Assembly (NCBI GenBank): GCA_009936885.1
Contig: JAACDT010000323.1
Location: 1 to 6,155 of the forward strand
Reading direction: 5' to 3'
Source: Alphaproteobacteria bacterium
GTDB lineage: Bacteria > Pseudomonadota > Alphaproteobacteria > Puniceispirillales > Puniceispirillaceae
DNA: 6,155 nt
Within the stretch, counting starts at the first letter, position 1; the number at the start of each line of letters is the position of its first letter. Below the pieces are notes generated by a model. That model was given only the letters and a program-made list of their open reading frames with translations, did not search any database and was not told the origin of the DNA. A program made the translations under genes and the position numbers. This document shows, one piece after another, positions 1-5,087 of this stretch.

Positions 1-124
1 AATGTGAGTGGATCGATGTTTGTTACATAGTTATATGGTCAATATATCATTATCTATCATGACATTTTATCCCATTTTATCTCATAAATATATGTATTTA
101 AACAATATTAATCAATTTTCTCTC
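1..124. other. AT-rich noncoding stretch with 10-bp phased repeats
   Basis: No open reading frame of useful length is seen. The stretch is strongly AT-rich. It contains TATCAT at 45-50 and again at 55-60, then CATTTTATC at 63-71 and again at 73-81. Each pair is offset by exactly 10 bp, close to one helical turn, which is what adjacent protein-binding sites on one DNA face look like. It lies just upstream of the promoter at 125-153, so it could hold sites for a regulator or for the AlpA-like protein encoded downstream. In a low-complexity AT-rich sequence such repeats can also arise by chance. Confidence 0.4.
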
Positions 125-153
125 TTGACAAAAACCGCCTCACTCTTAATTAT
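125..153 (+). promoter_or_regulatory. Probable sigma-70-type promoter of the replication operon
   Basis: A perfect -35 hexamer TTGACA (125-130) is followed after 17 bp by AATTAT (148-153), which matches four of six bases of the TATAAT -10 box. Transcription would start near 160 and run through the leader into the AlpA-like gene at 372. It is the only strong promoter-like pair I could find upstream of the three-gene replication operon, and it lies in an AT-rich context. Confidence 0.6.
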
Positions 154-302
154 GACATATCACCATCGGCCCTGGTAAAGCGTGGTAAGGTGATAGCAGT
201 AGGTCCTTAAATGAAAGCCTGTCGACACAGGCACCGACCACCTTCTCCGGCAGGAGAGCCACAGTAACCAGGCAATGCAAGTGGCAAGGGGCGAAGTCCA
301 TT

Positions 303-365
303 ACGCTAACCAGCGTTAAGGACACCTTATGAAAAAACGGATTCCTTAACGCATAGTTTAAGGAG
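303..365 (+). promoter_or_regulatory. Four-segment alternative-pairing element over the first ribosome binding site
   Basis: Four segments can pair in mutually exclusive ways. Segment 1 (ACGCT, 303-307) pairs with segment 2 (AGCGT, 312-316). An extended segment 2 (GCGTTAAGGA, 313-322) pairs perfectly over 10 bp with segment 3 (TCCTTAACGC, 343-352). Segment 3 (343-349) also pairs over 7 bp with segment 4 (TTAAGGA, 358-364), which covers most of the Shine-Dalgarno AAGGAG (360-365) of the gene at 372. Thus 1:2 plus 3:4 would hide the site and 2:3 would expose it. This is the logic of translational attenuators such as the erm leaders. The pairings are seen directly; the regulation is inferred. 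Confidence 0.45.
329..349 (+). other. Candidate six-codon leader ORF (MKKRIP)
   Basis: ATG at 329 is preceded by TAAGGA (317-322) at a 6-nt spacing, a good ribosome binding site, and the frame ends at TAA 347-349. The binding site lies in segment 2 and the stop lies in segment 3 of the alternative pairing at 303-365. A ribosome on this mini-ORF would therefore block the 2:3 and 3:4 pairings. Two weaker short ORFs precede it: 211-267 (18 codons, rich in Arg, His and Pro) and 275-319 (14 codons), the latter ending at the TAA that starts this ribosome binding site. Such short frames occur by chance, so translation is unproven. Confidence 0.3.
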
Positions 366-371
366 TTCGAA

Positions 372-623
372 ATGAACACACCCTTTTATGAATTAGTCCA
401 GGCATTTGCAAATGCTGACACTAAACACGAACAAAGATTAGTTCGTCCTAAAGATGCAGCAGAGATGCTTAGCGTCAGTAAGAAACACCTATATTCCCTT
501 GCGGAACATCCGGACTTTCCCCGTCGTGTGCAGGTTGGCACCCGCGCCGTGGCATGGCGCATGTCAGACCTAGAGGCATGGATTGATAGTCGCCTTCACA
601 AGAAAGAGGAGGTGGTTAAATGA
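372..623 (+). CDS. AlpA-like helix-turn-helix DNA-binding protein (83 aa)
   Basis: This is a small DNA-binding protein of the AlpA/excisionase type (MerR-superfamily winged helix, as in Pfam HTH_17 or Phage_AlpA). The domain fills residues 23-75: a first helix-turn-helix with the pattern RPKDAAEMLSVSKKHLYSL, then the wing with FPRRVQVGTRAVAWRMSDLEAW, the usual signature of a basic turn followed by an Arg/Trp strand and a D-x-E-x-W helix. Length is typical for the family. The ATG at 372 has AAGGAG at 360-365, 6 nt upstream. Its last codons overlap the Prim-Pol start (ATGA at 620-623), so the two are translationally coupled. In P4-like satellites and integrative elements, such proteins control integrase expression and excision or regulate the replication operon. 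Which role applies here cannot be told. The family call is secure; the exact function is inferred. Confidence 0.85.
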   Translation: MNTPFYELVQAFANADTKHEQRLVRPKDAAEMLSVSKKHLYSLAEHPDFPRRVQVGTRAVAWRMSDLEAWIDSRLHKKEEVVK

Positions 624-1396
624 CTAATTATAGTAGCAGCAAGATAGCAAATCATTTAGCGAAACGTTTTGGGTGGAAGGTATTTCCCGTCAAGCCAGAC
701 ACCAAAAGCCCTTTCGTTTTTGGCTGGCAGCAAAAAGCTAGTAACGAGCCAGGCACGATCTCATTACTATTCCAGCCCTTTCCTCAAGCAATGGTGGGGG
801 TCCTGACTGGACCCCCAAACATGCTAACGGTCTTCGACATTGATACAAAGAATGGTGTTAATGGATTTAAGACCCTAGAGGCGCTTGGCGTAAAGATGTC
901 AACCGGAGCGATAGCTAGAACACCGAGCGGCGGCGCACACTTTTATCACTTCAGTGGCCTTAGGAAGTTTAAGTCAACTGCAGGCAAGATAGGTCCAGGG
1001 CTCGATGTCCGATGCAATGGTGGCTATATTATTGCACCCGGCAGCGTCAGTAGTGTTGGCGAATATACCTGGCTCGATGACATAGAACCTGCGCCAAACA
1101 AAATTGGAGCTTTATCTGATGACTTAATTAGTCTTCTTGAGAAGGCAGATAAAGAAGCTAAGAATAAGTCCCAGCGCAATGCTGGCCCGTCGCCCTCAGT
1201 GCTTGACCCTGTTAGTGAAGGCAGCCGTAACTCTACGATGGCCAGCCGCTGCGGCTATTTATTTTCCAAAGGCTACAGTCCTGAAGATGTTCTCCAGATG
1301 ATGGAGCGCATCAATCAGCAATGCTGCCATCCACCACTCGATAACCGAGAATTATCTGGGATTTACATTTCAATCAGAAAAAGAGAGGGCGTGTAA
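620..1396 (+). CDS. Bifunctional DNA primase/polymerase (Prim-Pol) with primase C-terminal domain (258 aa)
   Basis: This protein likely makes primers, and perhaps extends them, to start replication of the mobile element. Residues 5-175 form a Prim-Pol domain of the archaeo-eukaryotic primase superfamily. The metal-binding motif FDID is at 72-75 (Asp73, Asp75). TPSGGAHFYH at 101-110 supplies the S-x-H-type nucleotide-binding motif (His107). GLDVRCNGGYIIAPGS at 127-142 is the third conserved block. Residues 198-255 resemble the primase C-terminal helical domain, with EGSRNSTMASRCGYL and, near the end, CCHPPLDNRELSGI. The start ATG overlaps the previous gene by 4 nt and follows a near-perfect AGGAGGTG (607-614) at 5-nt spacing. 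The stop overlaps the helicase start (TAATG). It is shorter than primase-helicase fusions because the helicase is encoded separately downstream. All expected motifs are intact. Confidence 0.88.
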   Translation: MTNYSSSKIANHLAKRFGWKVFPVKPDTKSPFVFGWQQKASNEPGTISLLFQPFPQAMVGVLTGPPNMLTVFDIDTKNGVNGFKTLEALGVKMSTGAIARTPSGGAHFYHFSGLRKFKSTAGKIGPGLDVRCNGGYIIAPGSVSSVGEYTWLDDIEPAPNKIGALSDDLISLLEKADKEAKNKSQRNAGPSPSVLDPVSEGSRNSTMASRCGYLFSKGYSPEDVLQMMERINQQCCHPPLDNRELSGIYISIRKREGV

Positions 1397-2514
1397 TGGA
1401 AGACCGTCACAATGGAGACTTACGCCGCCTTGCCTCAGAGAATACTCCCGAACCAAGGCGGCCACTAAGCGACTATATTATATCACAGGCGGATTTGCTT
1501 AAGAAACATATACCGCCTACAGAATATCTTCTTGGAACATGGCTCCCGATGCAAAGCTTTGGAATGGTCTATGCTCCTACAGGTGTGGGAAAATCTTGGT
1601 TTGTGATGTCGATGGCCTTAGCTATTGCACAAGGCAATGAGAGAGTTCTTGGGTGGCGATTAAATAAGCAAGTTCCTGTTCTCTATGTTGATGGGGAAAT
1701 GACCTTAGCAGAGATAAAAGACAGGTTTCAGAAACTTTCTCCTGGAGGCATGGACAATGTTTATGTTTTGCCCTCAGAGGGCCTCTTTAAAGACGGTTGT
1801 CCACTCTCGCTTGATAAGCCAGAAGACCAGGAGGCTTTTGAGGAGTTGTTGCGATTTGTTGGAGACCAAGGACAAAGACCTCAGCTTATCATTCTCGATA
1901 ATTTATCGTCACTTCGTAATTCTGTAAATGAAAATGACAACTCAGAAATGCAAAAGTTTGTCACGTGGCTGGTGTCGCTCAGGTCAAAAGGTTACGCCGT
2001 TTTGCTTGTTCACCATACAGGAAAAAATGGCGAACAAAGAGGGGCATCTATTTTGACGGTTCCTATGGATTACACCATTAGATTGTCTGAGGGTGACTCT
2101 TCAGTTCTAGCACGGGAGGGTGAGGTAAAATTTGAACTCATGCTCAAAAAAATGAGAGCAAGGAAACCACGGCCCAGTTCTTTTACAGTCTTTGTTGGAC
2201 CAGACTCTGATGGTATTTACGGATTATCCTTTGATGCAACTGAATTTAACATTGAGCCGAGTTATAGATTACTCAAACACCTTGCCCTTGAAGGAAGGTC
2301 TACCTACCGTGAGATGGCCAAGGCGATTTCAGCGGCGCATACTAGCATCCCTAATTATTTGGACAAATTAATTGCAGAAGAGATGTTGAAAGGCACCAGG
2401 GCTAATCCCACAGTCAGCGTTGACGGCATTAACTTGTTAAGTGAATTTTGGCCTGCCCAGTTTACTGCCACCCAACAAGAAAAATTTGTCCAAGACGACG
2501 ATTCGCCATTTTGA
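1396..2514 (+). CDS. RepA-like AAA/RecA-fold ATPase, probable replicative helicase (372 aa)
   Basis: This is an ATPase of the RepA/AAA_25 group, related to the hexameric helicase RepA of plasmid RSF1010 and often paired with Prim-Pol proteins in mobile elements. Residues 40-230 form the RecA-like core. The Walker A motif is APTGVGKS (60-67, Lys66, Ser67), the catalytic-Glu region is VDGE (98-101), Walker B is LIILDN (164-169, Asp168), the sensor-like strand is VLLVHHTGK (202-210), and RGAS at 215-218 is a candidate arginine-finger or loop region. Residues 288-335 look like a winged helix (LLKHLALEGRSTYREMAKAI and following) that could bind DNA. The ATG at 1396 overlaps the Prim-Pol stop, with GAGAGGG just upstream. 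The stop codon lies inside the first hexamer of the repeat cluster at 2511-2667. Family assignment is firm. The helicase role rests on the partner gene and on family knowledge. Confidence 0.87.
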   Translation: MEDRHNGDLRRLASENTPEPRRPLSDYIISQADLLKKHIPPTEYLLGTWLPMQSFGMVYAPTGVGKSWFVMSMALAIAQGNERVLGWRLNKQVPVLYVDGEMTLAEIKDRFQKLSPGGMDNVYVLPSEGLFKDGCPLSLDKPEDQEAFEELLRFVGDQGQRPQLIILDNLSSLRNSVNENDNSEMQKFVTWLVSLRSKGYAVLLVHHTGKNGEQRGASILTVPMDYTIRLSEGDSSVLAREGEVKFELMLKKMRARKPRPSSFTVFVGPDSDGIYGLSFDATEFNIEPSYRLLKHLALEGRSTYREMAKAISAAHTSIPNYLDKLIAEEMLKGTRANPTVSVDGINLLSEFWPAQFTATQQEKFVQDDDSPF

Positions 2515-2667
2515 ACAAGCCTGTTCAGCCCTTTGTTCATACTCCCAGTTCAAAGTGAACAAACCAGTATTTCTGCGGGTTGTGGGCTGTTCAAAATGAA
2601 CAACCAGTTGAACGCCATTGTTCATGTTCACCCCCTGTTAAGGGGGTGAACAATGAACGGATGAACA
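2511..2667. repeat. TGTTCA/TGAACA iteron-like cluster, candidate replication origin
   Basis: Ten exact copies of TGTTCA or its complement lie at 2512, 2522, 2534, 2556, 2588, 2597, 2619, 2625, 2647 and 2662. Three more share the five-base core (2547, 2609, 2654). Several form inverted pairs: TGAACA-AGCC-TGTTCA (2512-2527), GTTCA-AAG-TGAAC (2548-2560) and TGTTCA-AAA-TGAACA (2588-2602). The last two, with their trailing CCAGT, repeat at a 41-bp offset. I saw only two exact hexamers elsewhere in the window (373 and about 4992). The AT-rich stretch 2668-2703 follows, as an unwinding region would. The position right after a primase-helicase pair fits an oriV. A multi-site operator is the main alternative. 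Confidence 0.6.
2617..2661. repeat. Long hairpin inside the iteron cluster
   Basis: GTTCACCCCCT (2626-2636) and AGGGGGTGAAC (2641-2651) are perfect arms around a four-base GTTA loop. The outer T2625/A2652 pair extends this to 12 bp. After one unpaired base the stem continues with GTTCAT/ATGAAC, so the outer arms span 2620-2658. The hexamer repeats form the outer stem and a C5/G5 tract forms the inner stem. No T-run follows on either side, so it is not a typical intrinsic terminator for the helicase gene. A role as a single-strand initiation or primase-recognition structure is possible, as RSF1010-type origins use hairpins for priming. Confidence 0.55.
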
Positions 2668-2710
2668 ATATGGAATAAAAAGAAATGGTCTCAAATAAAA
2701 ATAGGGCTGG

Positions 2711-2774
2711 CTGCGGCGGCAGTTGTAGCTGCCTCCTGCAATCCTGGCGCTCGGGCCTTGGCCCCTGGTGCTGG
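2711..2774. repeat. GC-rich palindromic element, copy A
   Basis: This is a sharply GC-rich block between AT-rich flanks. It contains a GGCAG/CTGCC hairpin (2718-2733), the octamer GCCTCCTG (2731-2738) and the palindromic core GGGCC-TT-GGCCC (2753-2764), followed by TGGTGCTGG. The octamer and a core of form GGNCCTTGGNCC recur at 5913-5960 on the same strand. It sits between the converging helicase gene and minus-strand gene, a typical place for dispersed palindromic repeats (REP-like) or a bidirectional Rho-independent-like stop, although no T-run is present. Confidence 0.5.
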
Positions 2775-2776
2775 AT

Positions 2777-2793
2777 TTAATTATATAAATTAA
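2777..2793. repeat. AT-rich inverted repeat
   Basis: TTAATT (2777-2782) and AATTAA (2788-2793) are perfect 6-bp arms around ATATA. It lies just beyond the stop codon of the minus-strand gene at 2804-3127 and next to GC-rich copy A. It might help end transcription of that gene, but the stem is weak and the base composition makes a chance palindrome likely. Confidence 0.3.
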
Positions 2794-2803
2794 TTGAGGC
2801 TTT

Positions 2804-3127
2804 TTACTTCACCATCTCCCCAATTTTCAAATCAGACAGACCCCTTTGTAGCTGGTCGAGCACGCTCTCTGTGCCTGGCAAAAGTCCGTTCTGGCTGCAC
2901 ATTGAAACCATCTCAATAAGCATCCGCATCCGCATGACCTCATCGCTGGAACTGAAGGGATTAAACTTGCCCTTATCGTACTCATCTGTGATGAAAGCCT
3001 CTTCTAGCTGCAAAATGCTAACAACGCATTCATCTTCTAGAGAGCCGTTTACTTCGGTGTCTGATTGTGCGTGCGCCGCTGAGTAAGCAGCTAACATTAA
3101 GATGGTGCTGAATAATATTCTCATCAT
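2804..3127 (-). CDS. Small secreted protein of unknown function (107 aa)
   Basis: I do not recognise a family. Residues 1-20 form a clear Sec signal peptide: Met-Met-Arg, a hydrophobic stretch (ILFSTILMLAAY) and an Ala-His-Ala cleavage site before Gln21. The mature chain of about 87 residues is acidic in its first half and holds just two cysteines, Cys34 and Cys77, which could form a periplasmic disulfide. Residues 62-77 (DEVMRMRMLIEMVSMC) and 86-101 look helical. The start has TGGAG about 8 nt upstream on the minus strand (CTCC at 3136-3139). A second Met codon follows at once and could also serve. The gene converges on the helicase gene and diverges from the dehalogenase operon. The signal peptide and ribosome binding site favour a real gene over the overlapping plus-strand frame at 2871-3086. 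Confidence 0.7.
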   Translation of the reverse strand: MMRILFSTILMLAAYSAAHAQSDTEVNGSLEDECVVSILQLEEAFITDEYDKGKFNPFSSSDEVMRMRMLIEMVSMCSQNGLLPGTESVLDQLQRGLSDLKIGEMVK

Positions 3128-3207
3128 TTAACGAGCTCCAAAGTCTTTTTCCCTGTTTCTATTCTGATCAAGCTAGAACACTCTTCTTGAAGTCTATCCT
3201 AAAGCCT

Positions 3208-3230
3208 GCAAAACTCTTTAAGTGTTTTGC
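3208..3230. promoter_or_regulatory. 23-bp near-perfect dyad in the divergent intergenic region
   Basis: GCAAAACTCTT (3208-3218) and AAGTGTTTTGC (3220-3230) are 11-bp arms with one mismatch around a central T3219. The tight symmetry without a real loop is what a dimeric repressor or activator site looks like rather than an RNA hairpin. It lies between the minus-strand secreted-protein gene and the dehalogenase operon, so one regulator could control both. No regulator gene sits next to it in this window, and I found no strong -35/-10 pair to anchor its position. Confidence 0.4.
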
Positions 3231-3296
3231 TCTTCAGCTAATGAAATCAGAATTAGTTTCAGTTTCAAAAACTTCGCCTGAAGAAGGATTAAAATT

Positions 3297-4196
3297 ATGG
3301 CATTCGAGGGTTTCGAAAAAAAAACATTTAGAACTAATAGTATAAACTTGAATTGCCTTTTCAAAGGAAAAGGGGAACCAATAATTTTACTCCACGGGTA
3401 TCCGCAATGTAATCTGATTTGGCACAAAATAGCAGGGAAACTATCTGAAAAATTCTCAGTTCTGGCTCCTGATTTAAGAGGTTATGGCGAAAGTGATAAG
3501 CCTGACGCGTCAAATGAAGACCACTCAATTTATTGCAAGAGAACAACAGGACAGGATATTGTAGAATTAGCTGATGTTTTCGGTTTTGATAAATTTCATC
3601 TTGTTGGTCATGACCGTGGTGCACGAGTGGGGCACAGAATGGCTTTAGATTCTCCGGACAGAATTTTGAGCTTGGTTTCCCTTGACGTTATGCCGTCCCA
3701 AGCAGCATTTGATGCAATGGATGCTGACCTTGCTTTTGCTTGGTTCCACTGGCATCTGATGAGGCAGCCCTTTCCCCTTCCAGAGACGCTCATTGGAAAT
3801 AGTTCTGAAACCTATTTCGATTTTCTGATGAAAAATTGGTGTGCGACGGAAAACGCAATCCCGGACAAAATTTATCAGAGATATAAAGAACTTTTTTGTG
3901 CCCCAGAGTGTATTCACGCTACTTGCGCGGAATATAGGTCAGTTGTCTTGGATTTGGAGCATGACGAAACCGATAGGGGTAAAAAAATTTCATGCCCTTT
4001 CGCAGTATATTGGGGCTCTAACACCACTAAACGGCCTGGTTGGCAAACAGGTAAAAGCTTGAGCCATGTGAGAGCATGGGAGGAAAGGGCAGAATTTGTG
4101 GAAGGTGAGGCTCTTGATTGTGGGCATTTCATTCCAGAGGAAAAACCAGCTGAGCTTCTAGAACTTCTTTTTAAATTTTATGATAAGCAGAAATGA
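3297..4196 (+). CDS. Alpha/beta hydrolase of the fluoroacetate/haloacetate dehalogenase family (299 aa)
   Basis: Predicted to hydrolyse a carbon-halogen bond in a small haloacid such as fluoroacetate or chloroacetate, giving glycolate and halide (EC 3.8.1.3 type). The sequence carries HGYPQ at 33-37 (oxyanion region), PDLRGYGESDKP at 58-69, and the nucleophile elbow GHDRGAR at 104-110 with Asp106 as nucleophile. By spacing, the residues known from the Rhodopseudomonas enzyme RPA1163 are all present: Asp106, Arg107 and Arg110 (carboxylate binding), Asp130 and His277 (triad), and His151, Trp152 and Tyr213 (halide pocket). Length is normal for the family. The ATG follows AAGGA (3284-3288) at 8 nt. 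It is the first gene of a three-gene operon, 24 nt before the PanB homologue. No signal peptide is seen, so it is cytoplasmic. Many family members lack tested defluorinase activity, so the substrate stays open. Confidence 0.85.
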   Translation: MAFEGFEKKTFRTNSINLNCLFKGKGEPIILLHGYPQCNLIWHKIAGKLSEKFSVLAPDLRGYGESDKPDASNEDHSIYCKRTTGQDIVELADVFGFDKFHLVGHDRGARVGHRMALDSPDRILSLVSLDVMPSQAAFDAMDADLAFAWFHWHLMRQPFPLPETLIGNSSETYFDFLMKNWCATENAIPDKIYQRYKELFCAPECIHATCAEYRSVVLDLEHDETDRGKKISCPFAVYWGSNTTKRPGWQTGKSLSHVRAWEERAEFVEGEALDCGHFIPEEKPAELLELLFKFYDKQK

Positions 4197-4220
4197 CAAT
4201 GGAGAATTCTTGAGGGAAAC

Positions 4221-5084
4221 ATGACAATTGAAAAAAAAATTGGACCTATGGATTTGTCCACATTTAAATCCAAGGGTCAAAAGTTCTCGATGTTAAGCGT
4301 CTATGATTATCCGACTGCGAAGCTGGCTTCAGAAGCAGGCATCGAAACATTATTAGTTGGTGATAGCTTGGCGATGACAGTTTTGGGGCATCCAGATACA
4401 ATTTCGGTAACGTTTGAAGAAATGCTTCACCATGTGAAGGCTGTCTCGAGAGGAGCTGGCAATTCAATGGTGGTGGCAGATATGCCTTTTTTATCATATC
4501 AGACCTCAACGCGCGACGCTGTAAAAAATGCAGGTAAGTTTTTAAAAGAGGGTAGAGCAGATGCAGTGAAAATTGAGTGTGGGAGGAACTCTTTTAAAAC
4601 TGTGCGAGCCATTTATGATGCAGGGATTCCGATTATGGCTCACATTGGATTGACCCCTCAAAGCTCTGGTCAGTTGGGTGGAATGAGGGTTCAGGGCAAA
4701 TCTATAAACAATGCACTACGGATGATTGATGATGCAAAACTTTTTGAGGAAGCAGGGGCTTTCTCTATTCTTATGGAGTGTGTTCCCTCTGATATAGCAA
4801 AACTTGTTTCGCAAGAGGTTTCAGTCCCCACCATAAGCTATGGTGCGGGTCCCCATTGTGACTGTCAGGGTCTGGTCTCATCAGATGTGCTTGGGTTATT
4901 TCAGCAATTTTTGCCAAAGTTTAGCCGCAGGTACACTGATTTATCCAAGCAAATCAGACAAGCTTTTAAAAGCTATCACGAGGATGTTGTCTCTGAACAA
5001 TTTCCTGCAGAAGAAAATTGTTATCCAATACCACAACAAACTCTCGATGATATTCTGTCCGCTTTAGAGAAAAGGAAAATTTAA
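4221..5084 (+). CDS. panB: 3-methyl-2-oxobutanoate (ketopantoate) hydroxymethyltransferase homologue (287 aa)
   Basis: The family moves a hydroxymethyl group from methylene-tetrahydrofolate to 2-oxoisovalerate, the first step towards pantothenate and CoA. The TIM-barrel signatures are clear: MLSVYDYPTAK (24-34), LVGDSL (45-50), VVADMPFLSYQ (84-94), AVKIECG (115-121), AHIGLTPQS (140-148) and ILMECVP (183-189). Metal ligands Asp48 and Asp87, active-site Lys117 and Glu119, and catalytic Glu186 are kept. It departs from the usual GAGxxCDGQVLVxHD pattern: residues 208-222 read GAGPHCDCQGLVSSD, with Cys215 for Gly and Ser-Ser before Asp. No panC follows. Together with its neighbours, a dehalogenase and an SDR, this suggests a paralogue with another keto-acid substrate, though ordinary PanB function is possible. 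The start follows GAGGG (4212-4216). Confidence 0.85.
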   Translation: MTIEKKIGPMDLSTFKSKGQKFSMLSVYDYPTAKLASEAGIETLLVGDSLAMTVLGHPDTISVTFEEMLHHVKAVSRGAGNSMVVADMPFLSYQTSTRDAVKNAGKFLKEGRADAVKIECGRNSFKTVRAIYDAGIPIMAHIGLTPQSSGQLGGMRVQGKSINNALRMIDDAKLFEEAGAFSILMECVPSDIAKLVSQEVSVPTISYGAGPHCDCQGLVSSDVLGLFQQFLPKFSRRYTDLSKQIRQAFKSYHEDVVSEQFPAEENCYPIPQQTLDDILSALEKRKI

Positions 5085-5087
5085 AAC

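Larger units (their letters stand above)
154..371 (+). promoter_or_regulatory. Long structured 5' leader of the AlpA/Prim-Pol/helicase operon
   Basis: About 210 nt lie between the predicted transcription start and the first gene, and this stretch is visibly richer in G and C than the sequence upstream. It contains several short hairpins: GCCTGT/ACAGGC around loop CGAC (217-232), TCTCC/GGAGA around GGCA (244-257) and ACGCT/AGCGT around AACC (303-316). It also has a 10-bp inverted repeat, 313-322 with 343-352. Three very short ORFs lie in it (211-267, 275-319, 329-349). I do not recognise a known riboswitch or RNA family. Leader-RNA control of primase/helicase operons is known in the satellite phage P4, which makes a regulatory role plausible, but no homology to P4 CI RNA is claimed. 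Confidence 0.5.

Noticed and set aside
373..378. TGAACA at the AlpA-like start codon as an extra iteron for autoregulation
   Set aside because: A single hexamer is expected a few times by chance in 6 kb, and no partner site lies nearby.
146..379. Minus-strand open frame of 77 codons over the leader
   Set aside because: It covers the promoter and structured leader, has no recognisable domain, and its start overlaps the AlpA-like gene's start. A leader in the other direction explains the region better.
2355..2631. Two minus-strand frames over the end of the helicase gene and the repeat cluster
   Set aside because: They read through the iteron-like repeats and oppose a well-supported gene. No family resemblance is seen.
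2871..3086. Plus-strand open frame of 71 codons
   Set aside because: It lies inside the minus-strand gene at 2804-3127, which has a signal peptide and ribosome binding site. The plus-strand product looks like random sequence.
3241..3345. 34-codon plus-strand frame starting upstream of the dehalogenase gene
   Set aside because: It is out of frame with the dehalogenase, has no ribosome binding site, and runs into a lysine-rich shadow of the real gene.
3361..4132. Several minus-strand frames and one plus-strand frame inside the dehalogenase gene
   Set aside because: They are shadows of a gene with a full set of family motifs in frame 3297-4196.
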